From Welwitschia mirabilis (Eukaryota > Gnetophyta > Gnetopsida > Welwitschiales), in assembly GCA_051453625.1 (NCBI GenBank), contig JBOZIK010000001.1, forward strand, positions 42,857,682 through 42,881,074: a stretch of DNA of 23,393 bases. Reading direction: 5' to 3'. The notes under the pieces were generated by a model. The model saw nothing but the letters and a program-made list of their open reading frames with translations, was not told the DNA's origin and made no database searches. How positions within the stretch are numbered: position 1 is the stretch's first letter; every line of letters begins with the position of its first letter. Both the position numbers and the translations under genes were made by a program. This document shows positions 1-9,998 of this stretch, in pieces.

Positions 1-715
1 TAAAAACTGAAAAATAAAGATGGAGGTTACACCACTCCACCCTTCTTAACTAAGCTCGGCCCCAGTGGTACGCTCTATGTCAATGTACCTCTCTGAATCC
101 CAGAATTATAGCAATTTCATGAGAAGGACACGGTTTTGCTCATATCTCAGCGCATATTCATTCATGGAAAAAAAGGGATAGGATAAAAAAAACATATAGA
201 GAGAACACGCGAGGAGGTGAATAACCCATAAACGCTTAGATAGAATGCATATTGGAAAAGAAATGATAAGAAATACATCATCGGCAATGGCAGATACCAG
301 AGAACGACATAGCACAGGAGGATCAAAATTTTGAACAGAACATAGGGCATCATCGACAAAAGGCGAATAAGGATCATAGACGCAGTGAAGAGGTGTAGGG
401 CATCATAGATAGATATTGGCAAATAATGGGAAGGAGTCATTCATAGGATCCAGAGATTAATAGACATAGGAGAAAGACGCCAAAGGCAACATTCACATAG
501 AGAACAATATAAATGCCAAAAGAAACGGTAAGCGCATGCAGGCAGTGACAGAGATGATGATCTGAAGATGCAGAGAGCAGCACAGCATGAAAAAGAAGGA
601 GCGACAACACCAAAGTGAAATGCCCAGTGGACACAAAAGATGCAGAGCCCAAGCACATAAAAAAAAAAAGCCGAAGGCAGGGAAGCATAAGACACCAGTA
701 ATTTTCCATTATTAG
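1..715. other. Compositionally distinct block, no recognised gene
   Basis: This block has clearly more G and C than the rest of the window and a purine-rich plus strand with many GA runs. On the minus strand several overlapping reading frames of about 70 to 92 codons stay open (for example 437-709 and 162-440). Their translations are hydrophobic and rich in Phe, Leu, Cys and Ser, as expected from any pyrimidine-rich strand, and no domain is recognisable. The block ends abruptly near 715, where strongly AT-rich sequence begins. It could be part of a different, younger repeat, or a non-repeat fragment. I assign no function. Confidence 0.4.
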
Positions 716-2199
716 AATAAATTTTCCTTTGTTTTTCTAAAAGATATCATTGTCATCTTATAATTAACATTCAATTTTTCCATAAAAAAAAAAACATTTA
801 GATAGCTTTTTTTTTTAACTTTTTCTTTGCTTAGGAAAAAAATTACATGGTTCAAAAAAATTCTTTTATAAATTTAAAATTATGATTTTATGTGTTAGAA
901 CAACATTTTATTTTTTATTTTTATTTTTATTTAGATTTCCAAAAATCTTGCTTTTTAGTTCATAACATTTTAAATTAGTTTCTAGAAAAAAAGTTCTTTT
1001 ATTATAAGTATTAGCCTTATTTTTAATTTTATTTTTAATATTAGATGAAAATCTAAATAATTAACTTATACCCATGTGAAACTTTTTTTTTAAATCATAG
1101 GAGAATTTAAACCTCATTCCCTCATCGATAGGATTTAAGGACACTTTATCCCTAGACTTACATCTTAACGTAATGAATAACAAAACATTGTTAGACAAAA
1201 TTATGATCAATCAAAATAAATTTGACATTGTAAAAAAATTTCATAACATATTCCATTTGAATCAAATTTGGGCAATCTTCTGGGCTCAGCTATGATAAAT
1301 AAAAAGAGAAGAATTTTCCTGTGTACTTTGAGACGATATTCTATTTGTCATCTGGTGAAGGAGTAGCCCAAGTATAGCCCTTAAAGCTTTAGGAAAAGGA
1401 TGCAAAAGAAGTGGAAGATGTATTTGATCTTCTCCTATATTTTATACCCATTCATACATATATCCTCTTTTTCCTATAAGTGGAAGAAATGAGAGAATCC
1501 ACTTTGGAAAATATTTCCCTATTAATGATGCATTGCAGTTGCTATTTTATTATTGTCGTTATTAAAGTCATGTAGGGTATAATAGAGGGGTCCTTTGTGT
1601 GAAGCACTATACACCCTTCATTTTTTTTTTCTTACCTCTTTACTCCATACTCACTCTATTTATTGAATGGTTCCAAATCAAAGTCCACTAATGGGAGTTT
1701 TATCATGTGTTGGGTTAGGAAGTGTATATTTCATAACATAATCATTTTGACTCCTATGATGGCAAGACTTTCTTTCTTTGCTTCTTTAGATGATTGAGTA
1801 TCTTACTTCTACATCTCTATATATAAAATACACAATCCATCAAGCCATGAAAAATGCATGAGTACTGGACTATCTTCATATAGATGATGGAGAAGTTCTT
1901 TAATCATATAGGCAGAATCATCCACAACCATAGTCTTATGTAGCAATGTCATTTATAATATATGATGGCATAGGAAAAAAGCAGTTCTTAATTTATACTT
2001 TTTAAATTTATTTGTGTTATTTACAAATATTTTGCAAGATTGGAAATGAGTGCATTCCATGTATTATATCAATGTAAACTTTAAAACACTCCCCATACAC
2101 ATATGCATGATGATGATGTAATATTAGTTGTACATGTGCTCAAGGTAAATCTTTAAAGATAATAATAGAAGCTATTGCCTTATACCCATTGGTAAGAAA
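716..2199. other. AT-rich intergenic or decayed repeat sequence, nothing recognised
   Basis: No gene, terminal repeat or structured RNA is supported here. Homopolymer T and A runs dominate 780-1100. The stretch 1260-1700 is somewhat less AT-rich. A minus-strand frame around 1830-1950 is open for about 45 codons but resembles no family I know. The left end of element A's readable reverse transcriptase is near 2200, so part of this sequence may be the flank exposed by A's 3' truncation. Confidence 0.4.
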
Positions 2200-2740
2200 T
2201 ATATAGTATTTATATATATATACCTATCAATAAAGAAATAAAAGGCATGTCCTTGGATTCTATCAATTATTTATTCAAGAAATGATAAAGGGTAATAATT
2301 TTTTATTACTTTATTTAGCTTTCTAAAATCAATACACATTTTCCACTTCCCTCATTTCTTAGGTACTACCATCAAAGAGTCAATTCACTCACTATCAGAT
2401 ATGGCATAAATAATTTAGCATTCATTAATTTAATGATTTTATATTTTATGATTTATTCAAGGACTAAATTTAAACTATGTTGGGTTGTCTAATAAGTTTT
2501 GCATTATCTTCAAGGTAAATTTTATGTCGAATAATGGAAGTAGGAATGGTTGTTAAATCTTTGTAGGTCTAAGTAAATGCATTAATCTTATAATTAAAAA
2601 GTGAGATTAAAATTAATTTTTTTTAAGGGTAAAGATTCTCATTTATTTTCAATGGTTTATTCTAATCATTACATAAAAAGATATATTTCAATCCACTAGG
2701 TAAAGATTTCAGATTTAAATTTAGATTTTTGGTTTTTTTT
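2200..2740 (-). pseudogene. Reverse transcriptase, N-terminal part (element A)
   Basis: This encodes the start of the Ty3/gypsy reverse transcriptase that copies element RNA to DNA in the virus-like particle. From high to low coordinate I read the linker SLPSGLKYIFL (about 2690), HKIYLEDNAKLIRQP (about 2483-2526), then ISDSE, a stop where Trp is usual, and VPKK and KWKMCIDFRKLNK (about 2313-2373). PLSF and GHAFYFFIDRY follow (2221-2255). These match the fingers and first palm segment of Athila/Tat RTs; the Asp in FIDRY corresponds to the first catalytic Asp. The match is lost near 2200, before the second catalytic pair, so the enzyme is truncated. At least two in-frame stops (TGA for Trp, TGA for Gly) and frameshifts also break it. 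The assignment is secure and the exact ends are approximate. Confidence 0.85.
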
Positions 2741-3500
2741 GTTGTTCCCCCTCAGAGTTGACTATCATCTTTGACCATTGTCTAGATGAGAGAAGTGGAT
2801 GACCTCCTTTAAAATATGGAATCTTAGTTAATTTCAGATGTTGAACTTCTTCATAGATTATAGTTTTAGTTTCTTCACTCTCCTAATCAAAATAATCTAT
2901 TCCTAAATACCCATAGTTGACTTTATCATCATCAAATGCTTTCAAGTTTTTTACTTCAAGTGGATTATTATACAAGGTAAGCTCATGAAGCATTAACCAT
3001 CTCTCTTTAAGTGGACAATGTTATAAAAATAATTTTGGCTTAATTTCTTTTTCAACATTCCATTCATCACCTAGGTCTTTTTACTAGCATCAAAAACTCT
3101 AATGGTAAACTTTTCATTTTTGATGTAACACTTTATCATTCTAATTCTTGTATCAATTATACAATTAGCTATTGCACAAAATGCTCTACCTAGAAATAGT
3201 GGATAATCTTCATTATGCTTAACTCCAATCATAATTACATATATTAGGTAGAATACTTCCTCAATTTAAATCACCAAATCTTCTATTATTTCTAAAGGGT
3301 CCTTCACTAATGTATCTACCAATTTTAATATAATACATATAGGCTCAAATCTATTTTCCAAACCATGTTTTAAATAAATGTGTAAAGGTATAATGTTAAT
3401 ACTTAATCCTATATTTATTTAATGCTTTCTATATTCTTTTATTTTCTTTTAAAGTGATACTAACTATTGCTACCTCAGGATCCTTAAATTTTGGACACTA
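2741..3500 (-). pseudogene. Aspartic protease plus protease-RT linker (element A)
   Basis: This is the retropepsin-type protease that would cut the Gag-Pol precursor. On the minus strand a pre-protease segment KFKDPEVAIVS lies near 3467-3493. The active-site strand near 3394-3425 is badly decayed, leaving only GLSIN-IIPLHIYL. The core continues with ILKLVDTLVKDPLEIIEDLV, the flap-side segment LFLGRAFC at about 3176-3200 (ILGRPF in intact relatives), and FTIRVFDASKK near 3080-3115. The catalytic Asp-Thr/Leu-Gly triad cannot be read in the same frame. From 3070 to 2741 a linker aligns with the same linker of element C (IKPKLFL, LYNNPLEVKNL). The protein is inactive as it stands. The domain call is strong because the C copy aligns almost residue by residue. 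Confidence 0.8.
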
Positions 3501-5560
3501 GTACAAAACTAAGTTGATTATAGATTGAGATAGAAATCCTTTATTAGGTATGGTTCATTTTTATTTCCTTTTAATTATGTCTTTTCACAATTTAGAAAAT
3601 TTATAATTTTCTTGCAAGATTTTTCACATTGGTAAATTTATGCTCACATATTGCATTAAGGATTTAAGATGATTATTAAAGGTAGTATTGGTATTTAATC
3701 TATCAAACCAATGGGTAGTAGGTTTCATTTCTTTATCTTATGAATAATTTTCCTTATTAAGCTTATTACTTAAAGGAGAAGGGAAGTTATGAATTTCTAA
3801 AATTTCAATATCCTTTTCTTCTTTATCATATTTCTTATCATTTTTATAAATTGAAGCTTTATCACTAGGAGGTATTGTTTCATTTTCAATTCTTGTCACA
3901 ATATTACAATCTTTTCTTACTTTATTAAGGCTTGGTAAAGGTTATATTACAAGTGATCCTTGTGGTTTCTAATTTTCAAGCATAGTTTATTAATAACATT
4001 CACTAGATTTTCAATGTTTGAGTTTGTTTTCTCTCAAGATTTTCTTAATTCATGAATGGAAATCCTAAGTGGATCATTTTGATTTTGAAAATTTGATGTA
4101 CTTTCTTAATAATTTAAGCTACCTAATAGGAAGTTTGAGTTATTTAATTGAATCTAGTATTCTGAAATATATTTCTAAATAGTTGAAAATTTTGGATGAT
4201 TTATTTGAAAGTTCTTTAATTCATTCTCAAAAGTTTGCAAGAGGTAGATTTTTTATTCATTCTAGGTTGAAACTGATTTTGATTTTGGTTTTTATTTTTA
4301 AAGTTTTAAGACTTTTGATTAAAATCACATACTTATTCATAAATTTTCTATATGTAAGTTGGCAATAAAGGACATTCTTTAGTAATGTGATAGTTGTCTT
4401 CACACAAATCACAAGTTGGAACCACATTCTTTTTAGTTGTCACTTTTATATCTAAAATCATTTGGGTGTATTTTTTTAATGTTATTGTAAAATCCTTAAT
4501 TACATTTATTGGTTCTTTTTTTGTTTTAACTTTCTCCTTTTCTTGTTTATTGTTTTAATATCTTTTATGATTTGACCTATAATATGATTTTCATTAGGTA
4601 TTGGTTTAGGCGATGTTTAACTTACTTCCACTAGTACTTCCAATGACCTCCATGCATTTTCTAATGTGAGATCATTAATTTTTTACCACATAAAAATTTA
4701 AAATTTATTTACTTTGGCTATTAAGTCCATCATATATTAGTCTATTAATTCTTCTTGAGTAAATGCAACAATGGGATTAGAATAAATTGCAATGCAAAGT
4801 TTCTCATATGTAGTGGCATAGTCTTTATTAGGTTGTTGTTAGAAATTTTTTACCTCTTTCTTTTTTTTCTTATTATTGTTTCACTTATGAATCATTTTAT
4901 GAAGGCTTATTAAACTTGGTTCTCTATTTTTAAGATTTTATGAGAAATAGTTCTTAGCCATAATTTTGATTTTCCTTTTAATGTGATGAGAAAGATAACC
5001 ATATAGGTATGATTACTAATTTATTTTTACCATTTCTTGAAGTAAGCACTAATTATTAGATGTCTACTATATGTTGAATTGGATCTTCATTATTTTCTTT
5101 ATTAAAAATAGGATATGCATTTAGATTTTTTTTGCTTAACATCATCACTAGGAGGTAGGTCAAAAGGATTTTGGATTTCATGCTTTTTATTTATAATTAA
5201 TTCTTTAAGAGTGACATTAGCATTTAGATTTACAAGGATAGTAGAGATTTTTATTATGATAGGAGGATTAGGTAAAGCTACTTGTTTTTTTTCCACATAG
5301 AATTCAACATTGCAATAAAACTATTTTCTCTTAAACTTTATTTTGAAAAATTTTGTTTGGAAAAATTAGATTTAGAATAATAAATGAAAAAAATGTTCTT
5401 GCTCAGTTATTAGAATATTTTACATACCTAGGTTGTGTGTATATGGGTTTAGTTCATATTCAATCAAATTTTCTTGAATGTCTTCTTTGGTCAGTAGCCT
5501 CTTTCTCTAGTATTTTATCTTTTTACTTGTCCAAGCATGCTTAGTTCTATTTCTATAAAA
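3501..5560 (-). pseudogene. Gag capsid/nucleocapsid remnant (element A)
   Basis: Gag forms the particle and binds the RNA. Near the N-terminus one frame (5102-5296) is open for 64 codons and reads TLKELIINKKHEIQNPFDL followed by PSDDV; it aligns with ELLANKK..IQTPFDL and RDDV of element C. The capsid-like middle is heavily broken. A zinc knuckle is intact at 4372-4413: CDLCEDNYHITKEC, which fits Cys-x2-Cys-x4-His-x4-Cys and would bind RNA. An Asn/Gln-rich stretch with NFKNKNQNQNQFQP follows (about 4190-4365), as is usual after the knuckle in this branch. Many stops and shifts prevent a product of normal length (several hundred residues). The translation start cannot be fixed; the frame is readable from about 5550. 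Confidence 0.8.
4372..4413 (-). other. Zinc-knuckle coding segment of Gag (element A)
   Basis: Fourteen codons encode a complete Cys-x2-Cys-x4-His-x4-Cys knuckle. The equivalent segment in element C (12603-12644) has lost the first and last Cys to Tyr by single G-to-A changes, so A keeps the more ancestral state here. Confidence 0.85.
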
Positions 5561-5561
5561 A

Positions 5562-5942
5562 TTATCTTGGTGATCATCTAAATGATGTACCTAGATGACA
5601 AAAGATACAAAAAGCCCAAAAAAATATTTAAAAAAATCATGAAATAATATAAAAAGAAAACTGACAGTCATCCACTAAGTTGTTGGAGGATAGAAGGGAT
5701 AGTAAAAAAAACCCTAGCTTTTATAAAAATGAAAAACCCTAGTTTCATGGGTTGCTATCACCCCATATTACCTAAATGATAAGAGAGGTGATAATTCCTT
5801 ATTTTCAAAATGTAAATTCCAAAATGTAGAAAGAAAAATCTATAGTTATACTATAAAGCTATAATGCTATGCAAATAAGTACCTAAACTAAAATTTACAA
5901 CTACTTATCTGAGTAACGATAATCCTCAAACTCTAAGTAGCA
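5562..5942 (-). promoter_or_regulatory. Untranslated leader of element A with three dyad motifs
   Basis: This lies between the primer site and gag. It holds three copies of the recurrent TATCAT/ATGATAG-type motif, at 5754-5796, 5661-5702 and 5562-5603, about 95-100 bp apart. Counted from the primer site they begin at about 147, 241 and 340 bp. The leader of element C has three at about 163, 254 and 370 bp. No reading frame is supported. The function is unknown; an RNA hairpin or protein-binding site is an inference. Confidence 0.5.
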
Positions 5943-5943
5943 T

Positions 5944-5961
5944 TTCTCAATAATGATTCCA
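5944..5961 (-). other. Primer binding site, tRNA-Asp type, decayed (element A)
   Basis: On the minus strand it reads TGGAATCATTATTGAGAA, two bases after the LTR end. The site complementary to plant tRNA-Asp used by Athila/Tat elements is TGGCGCCGTTGCCGGGGA. All differences but one are G to A or C to T. This fixes the LTR boundary and the orientation of element A. Confidence 0.65.
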
Positions 5962-5964
5962 AGA

Positions 5965-7183
5965 CATTGCAGTGCATATTTATGCAAACATTACATTCTT
6001 AAACAAATCCTAAAAATTACCTAAATATATATTACATAATATAACATTCTAATATAAATTGGAGTGGACTCGAATTCATAATGTTGTCAAAGGCACAGGC
6101 CAAAAGAAAGAGATTTTATTTAAATAAAATACTTATGCACTTTCTAAGTAAAATAAAATAATAATGCTGAGTAAAAAATGCAAATGAGATGCAACATATA
6201 TTTTAAATGCAACATATATTTTATTACAAAGTCAACCTATTATGGAAATCATCCCTGTATAACCTAGATAAATCAAAAAACACTGTTACCATACCAGAAC
6301 CAATCTAAGCTATTAGGTGCATTGAATAGAATATGAAAATAATGCAAAGTTAATCTATAAAATGAAATGTAATGCACCTAAACTAACGATATTAACTTTA
6401 ATAAAAGTTTCCCTCATAATCTATATCATAGATGAAATCATAAGCAACATAAACCATAAGGGGGATACACATAATAAAAGATGTAAAATGAAAAATAGAG
6501 TTTTAATTAATTTGAATCAACATCTTTATTACAAAGTAGTAGCATCTCAATGAAGGTCACATAGCCTAATACTAAGAAAGATGTATCTCTATAATAATAA
6601 AGGATGAATATTCTACTCTTAGATCTCTTATCATAAGGATATCTAGTGTAAAAGAAGATTAAATTATAGTTGAGGATGAAAGAGGTATTTATTACAAATA
6701 AAGACTAAAAATAGTAAATATTAATAGATGCAATAAAACCCTAATAGTCATGCAAGAAGACGCAATACACATGGTGAAAGTTTTATGTAGTTTGTTGAAG
6801 CACTATATTTAGGCATCATCTTACTGGTTTTCTGGACATCATAGGAGATGATATGATGCACTGTCCATATCAGCTATCAAATTAGTCTAGTAAACATCCT
6901 AGTCAGCATAAGCTTTTTTATTATCTGTACTATCATTCAAATGATAATGTGGATGATGAGCTTTCTAAAGATGTTTTATGTATTAGATCAACCTCTTTAA
7001 TTATTACTACATAGGAACTATCGCAATTTGCCTTAAGTTTTATTAAATGTAATAAATATTACATGTTTTCATGATATTTACCTTAGCTTTTCATTATCAT
7101 TGAAACTCAGTGTAAACCTAGCTAATGTCCTACAAAACTATTAAAAATACCTTATAAAATACATATAATTTAGTAGTGCAACA
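5965..7183 (-). repeat. 5' LTR of element A
   Basis: On the minus strand it starts TGTTGCACTACTAAATTATA and ends near CTGCAATG. The LTRs of element C start TGTTGCACCACC and end TCGCAACA. A diagnostic shared block is CCCTTATGGTTTATGTTGC followed by TGATATAGAT (minus strand, around 6400-6470), which occurs nearly unchanged in both C LTRs; AAAACTCTATTTTT is also shared. The length, about 1.2 kb, is slightly above the 1,085 bp of C. Two dyad motifs lie at 6930-6960 and 6811-6866, about 225 and 320 bp from the LTR start, at positions matching those in C. I could not identify a convincing TATA box. No matching 3' LTR was found to the left. Confidence 0.8.
6188..6223. repeat. Tandem duplication of an 18-bp unit
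   Basis: Two head-to-tail copies of (G/A)ATGCAACATATATTTTA occur at 6188-6205 and 6206-6223. They differ only in the first base. The duplication lies inside the LTR of element A and is absent from the aligned part of C, so it probably arose by replication slippage after the copies diverged. Confidence 0.9.
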
Positions 7184-8170
7184 AAACCTTATACAAAAAA
7201 TATATCCTTTACCTTGAATAGATTATCTCCTCTAATGGTTCTAATACCTTTGATTAGTACTTATGTGTTATCTCTAAAGGTTACCAATTTTGTATCTTGC
7301 TCCACTAAAGTGATGAAGCTAAATTTGTTTCTAGTTATGTGCCTTAGGAATTCACTATTAATACATCAAGCATGCTTCTTCACTATTCTAACTAATATTT
7401 GAGCTAAAAGTATTGATTTTGATTTTGGTATACATATTTTTTCTTAGTTTGCCTTGCATAATACATTGGATCATTCCACTAGGCCTCTTGGCATTGTTAG
7501 TATAATATCTATTTTCAAACTTCATTAGGCATATATATTAATAATAACATTTATTATGACAATAATAATAAATAATATTACTTGTATAAATTGTTATAGC
7601 TTAGCTTATAATTCGATTTGTTAAATAAAATCTAAAGTGATAGTTGTGGATTGATTGTATCCTAAGCCACTCTTATCATTTGAACTTCTACATTATCGAA
7701 GCATAATATTCAATGTCTTCTTTTCTTTAAAAAAATTTTCATTGACTTTATTTGAATTTGATAGTTTTTTCTTACATGAAATCACATGTTAGTTTACTAA
7801 CTTCAACTTTAGGATCTGAGTTTTTAGAAGATAATCTATGGTAAACATTATTGTCTTATTCATAAGCTTTTTTATGAGTGTGAAGTAATTTTTTGATCTT
7901 AATATATACCTTTTATAGTTTAACAAATCCTTTAAAAATTAGATCATACCTTTAAGATCCATACCTATATCATCTATACTTTCTAAATCATACTCTTCTT
8001 TCATCTCATCATCTTTTTCTTTTTGAAAATGTACAATTGCCATGAAATAAGGATACATCTATTATAATTTCTATAGGTTCTGTGTATTCTTCTTCTTTAT
8101 TTTACCAAACTTAAAACTCATAAGACTATAAGAACATCCATATCCTCCTCTTCCAATGAGTGTATTCTTA
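7184..8170 (-). pseudogene. Ty1/copia gag-protease remnant (SIRE/Maximus-like)
   Basis: Read on the minus strand, the upstream part (about 8050-7930) gives an acidic segment, MAIVHF..EKDDEMKEEYDLE, like the region after the gag zinc finger of SIRE/Maximus-type copia elements. Near 7640-7700 it gives NDKSGLGYNQS, the conserved gag tail usually written as SGLGY followed by basic residues. Further on, near 7380-7330, the protease active site is readable as YINSEFLRHITRNK, where intact elements have Y-x-D-S-G-C-S-R-H-M-T-G. The catalytic Asp is now Asn and the Gly is now Glu, both single G-to-A changes. Then come LVTFRDN and IKGIRTI, and the frame is cut at 7184 by the LTR of element A. Stops and shifts abound. 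A zinc finger near 8110 is too decayed to claim. The copia assignment is firm; the clade is less so. Confidence 0.75.
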
Positions 8171-8279
8171 CTTGGAACATCTCATAAGAATACATGAGTG
8201 ATTGACACCTCTTTTATTATTCACTCAGGGAAGTTGCTACTTTTCATAAGTACCCACTGTGATATCACTTGAGCATCAT

Positions 8280-8640
8280 TGAATTCAGAGGGGAGGGGTG
8301 AATGAGTTATATAAAATAAAACTTTTAACCAATAATAGAATGAAAAAGCATAACAATAAATACCATATCAAGATAATGTGGTTTTCCGACCTGGGTATAT
8401 CCACATAGAGAGGATAGCTTTCTCTCACATCTCTAGATATTCCTAAATTGGGATAAAATAGTGGTTTTTTCATACACCATCAATCTTACAATAATGAGAG
8501 TCTCCTCATGAGGTAGTACTCTCTTTTTTCTAAGGAAATAGTGGCATTAATTCATCACTAATCTTATAATAATGGGAGTTGCCTGATAAGGAAGCATTCT
8601 ATTCCTATCAAGGAAATAGTGGTTTTCTAGTGCACCACAA
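8280..8640. repeat. Dispersed-repeat fragment with three degenerate ~80-bp tandem units
   Basis: The block opens with the G-rich run GAGGGGAGGGGTGAATGAG (8288-8306) and then GTGGTTTTCCGACCTGGG, reminiscent of widely dispersed plant LTR sequences that carry GTGGTTCGGC next to CTACGTCCAC. Behind it are about three units. Unit 2 (8482-8559) and unit 3 (8560 to about 8640) share AATCTTA(C/T)AATAATG(A/G)GAGT and (T/C)AAGGAAATAGTGG, and each ends in a CACCAC-like sequence. A weaker first unit spans about 8400-8481. The minus-strand frame at 8285-8473 crosses this repeat and is not credible as a gene. Which element it came from is not clear. Confidence 0.6.
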
Positions 8641-9998
8641 GTCTTCAACAAAGTAAGTGCTCACAAGTATAATCTCAAATGCATACTCATATAATGGTTG
8701 CTTTAAAATTAGTTTGAGTATACAAAAATGGACTTATAAAAATTCCCAAGAATAAGATAGTCTAAAAATGTAAGATCCACAAATGCAATAAGCTTGAAAA
8801 ATATAACTTTAAAAAAAAAGTTAAGTTTCTTATTATTGTTATCATAATGAGTGCAAAAAAATAATGTGGTGATATAGGATCCTAGAGTAAAAGATGTAAG
8901 TACTAAAAGCTCCTCTACAATTGATCCTTTATGAGACATTCCAATCACTCATGTATTCTTCATTCTATACAAGATGGATTTATTGTGTATTAAAGAAGTA
9001 TGAAAATTGAAGTAACAATAGTTATAATTTTTTCCATGATGTCAAGCCTTTATATCATTGAATAAAAACTAGTTGTTTTACCTCAAATAGTAGTTATTTA
9101 GACTTTGTAACCATCCTACAATTGACAAGCAATGTCTAGGCATCAGGAATAAATCTTTATTTGTAATCAATATGAACTTTTGTTAAATATGTCTTCAATT
9201 TTTTTCAATATCTACTAGTAATTAGACATATTCACCTAGTAGATGTCTTTAGTGAACTTTCCTAGAAATTGATGAAAATTGATCTATATAATTCTTGAGC
9301 CTCTGCGATTATGAATTTATGATGTGAAAGTTGATGGTCAATTTGAAATGTAAAATATTCAACAAAGTATAAAATGACTTTATTAATTATTTCAATTTAA
9401 AATAGACATTTTCAAATATGTAGACATATTTTATTAGTATTAGATCCAACTTTTACAATAGTTTTTTTTAATGAGATAGTTACCTTTAACTTGTGACTTG
9501 AAAGTTAGTACATCAGAAATGCCTTTAAGCTATAAATGTCTCAATTAGAAATATATTCAATTGTCGAGATGTCTTCACCATATAAATCTTCCATTTTTTA
9601 GATGTATTCAAACAATTAAGTTTTCATTCTAATAACTAATGCTTTTAATGAGATATTATCTTTATAGTTTTGACATCAACTAATGTTATCATGATCTGAT
9701 TTTCCTTATAATGGTCTATCTACATAATGATAAAAAATATTTGGCAAGTGGAATCATCAAAAATAGATTTACTAAAACTTAAGACTCTAAGTTTTTTTAA
9801 GAGAAAGCTCTAAATTTCAAAGTTGAAAAGATCTAATAATAGAAGATTTTTTAAGAACATGCAAATAAAAAGAGAAGAAAGTCTTATGTATGATAAGTAG
9901 ATGTAGGGAATATAAAGAGATACTATCTTGAAGAGGTTATGAAGAGATACTATCTTAAAAAAGAAGATGGTTATGATTCCATAAGTCTAATTATTACT
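8641..9998. other. AT-rich stretch, no gene recognised
   Basis: I find no domain on either strand. Short phrases such as AGATGT and ATGTCT recur between 9120 and 9610, as in the LTR of some decayed element, but no boundary can be drawn. A short tandem repeat sits at 9915-9975. Because element C inserted at 9998/9999, this stretch should once have been continuous with 17417 onward, which leads into the chromovirus on the minus strand. It may therefore contain that element's 3' untranslated region or LTR. Confidence 0.35.
9915..9975. repeat. Imperfect tandem duplication next to element C
   Basis: AAGAGATACTATCTT followed by a GA-rich spacer and GGTTATG occurs twice, at 9915-9941 and 9942-9975. 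The second copy is about 7 bp longer. It ends 23 bp before the LTR of element C. Confidence 0.75.

Larger units (their letters stand above)
2200..7183 (-). mobile_element. Element A: truncated Ty3/gypsy (Athila/Tat-branch) retrotransposon
   Basis: Reading on the minus strand from 7183 downward the order is LTR, tRNA-Asp-type primer binding site, untranslated leader, gag, protease, protease-RT linker and the first part of reverse transcriptase, which is the order expected of a Ty3/gypsy element. The rest of pol and the 3' LTR are missing; the readable RT stops near 2200. The LTR, gag and protease align by eye with element C (9999-17416), so both belong to one family, although they are strongly diverged. 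All reading frames carry stops and shifts, so the element is dead. Its right end (7183/7184) interrupts a copia-like protease frame, which suggests that A inserted into an older copia element. Confidence 0.85.

Noticed and set aside
106-709. Overlapping minus-strand ORFs of 69-92 codons
   Set aside because: They overlap in different frames, are hydrophobic by virtue of a pyrimidine-rich strand, and show no domain or start context.
1531-1555. CATTGCAGTTGCTATTTTAT resembling the LTR end of element A, as a possible 3' LTR
   Set aside because: Only about 20 bases match loosely, there is no shared LTR interior, and the distance to the RT remnant at 2200 leaves no room for a 1.2-kb LTR.
4183-5300. 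Plus-strand ORFs at 4183-4368 and 5115-5300
   Set aside because: Both are antisense to the gag of element A, whose minus-strand reading gives recognisable motifs.
7214-7402. Plus-strand ORF of 62 codons
   Set aside because: It is antisense to the copia protease remnant, which has a recognisable active-site segment on the minus strand.
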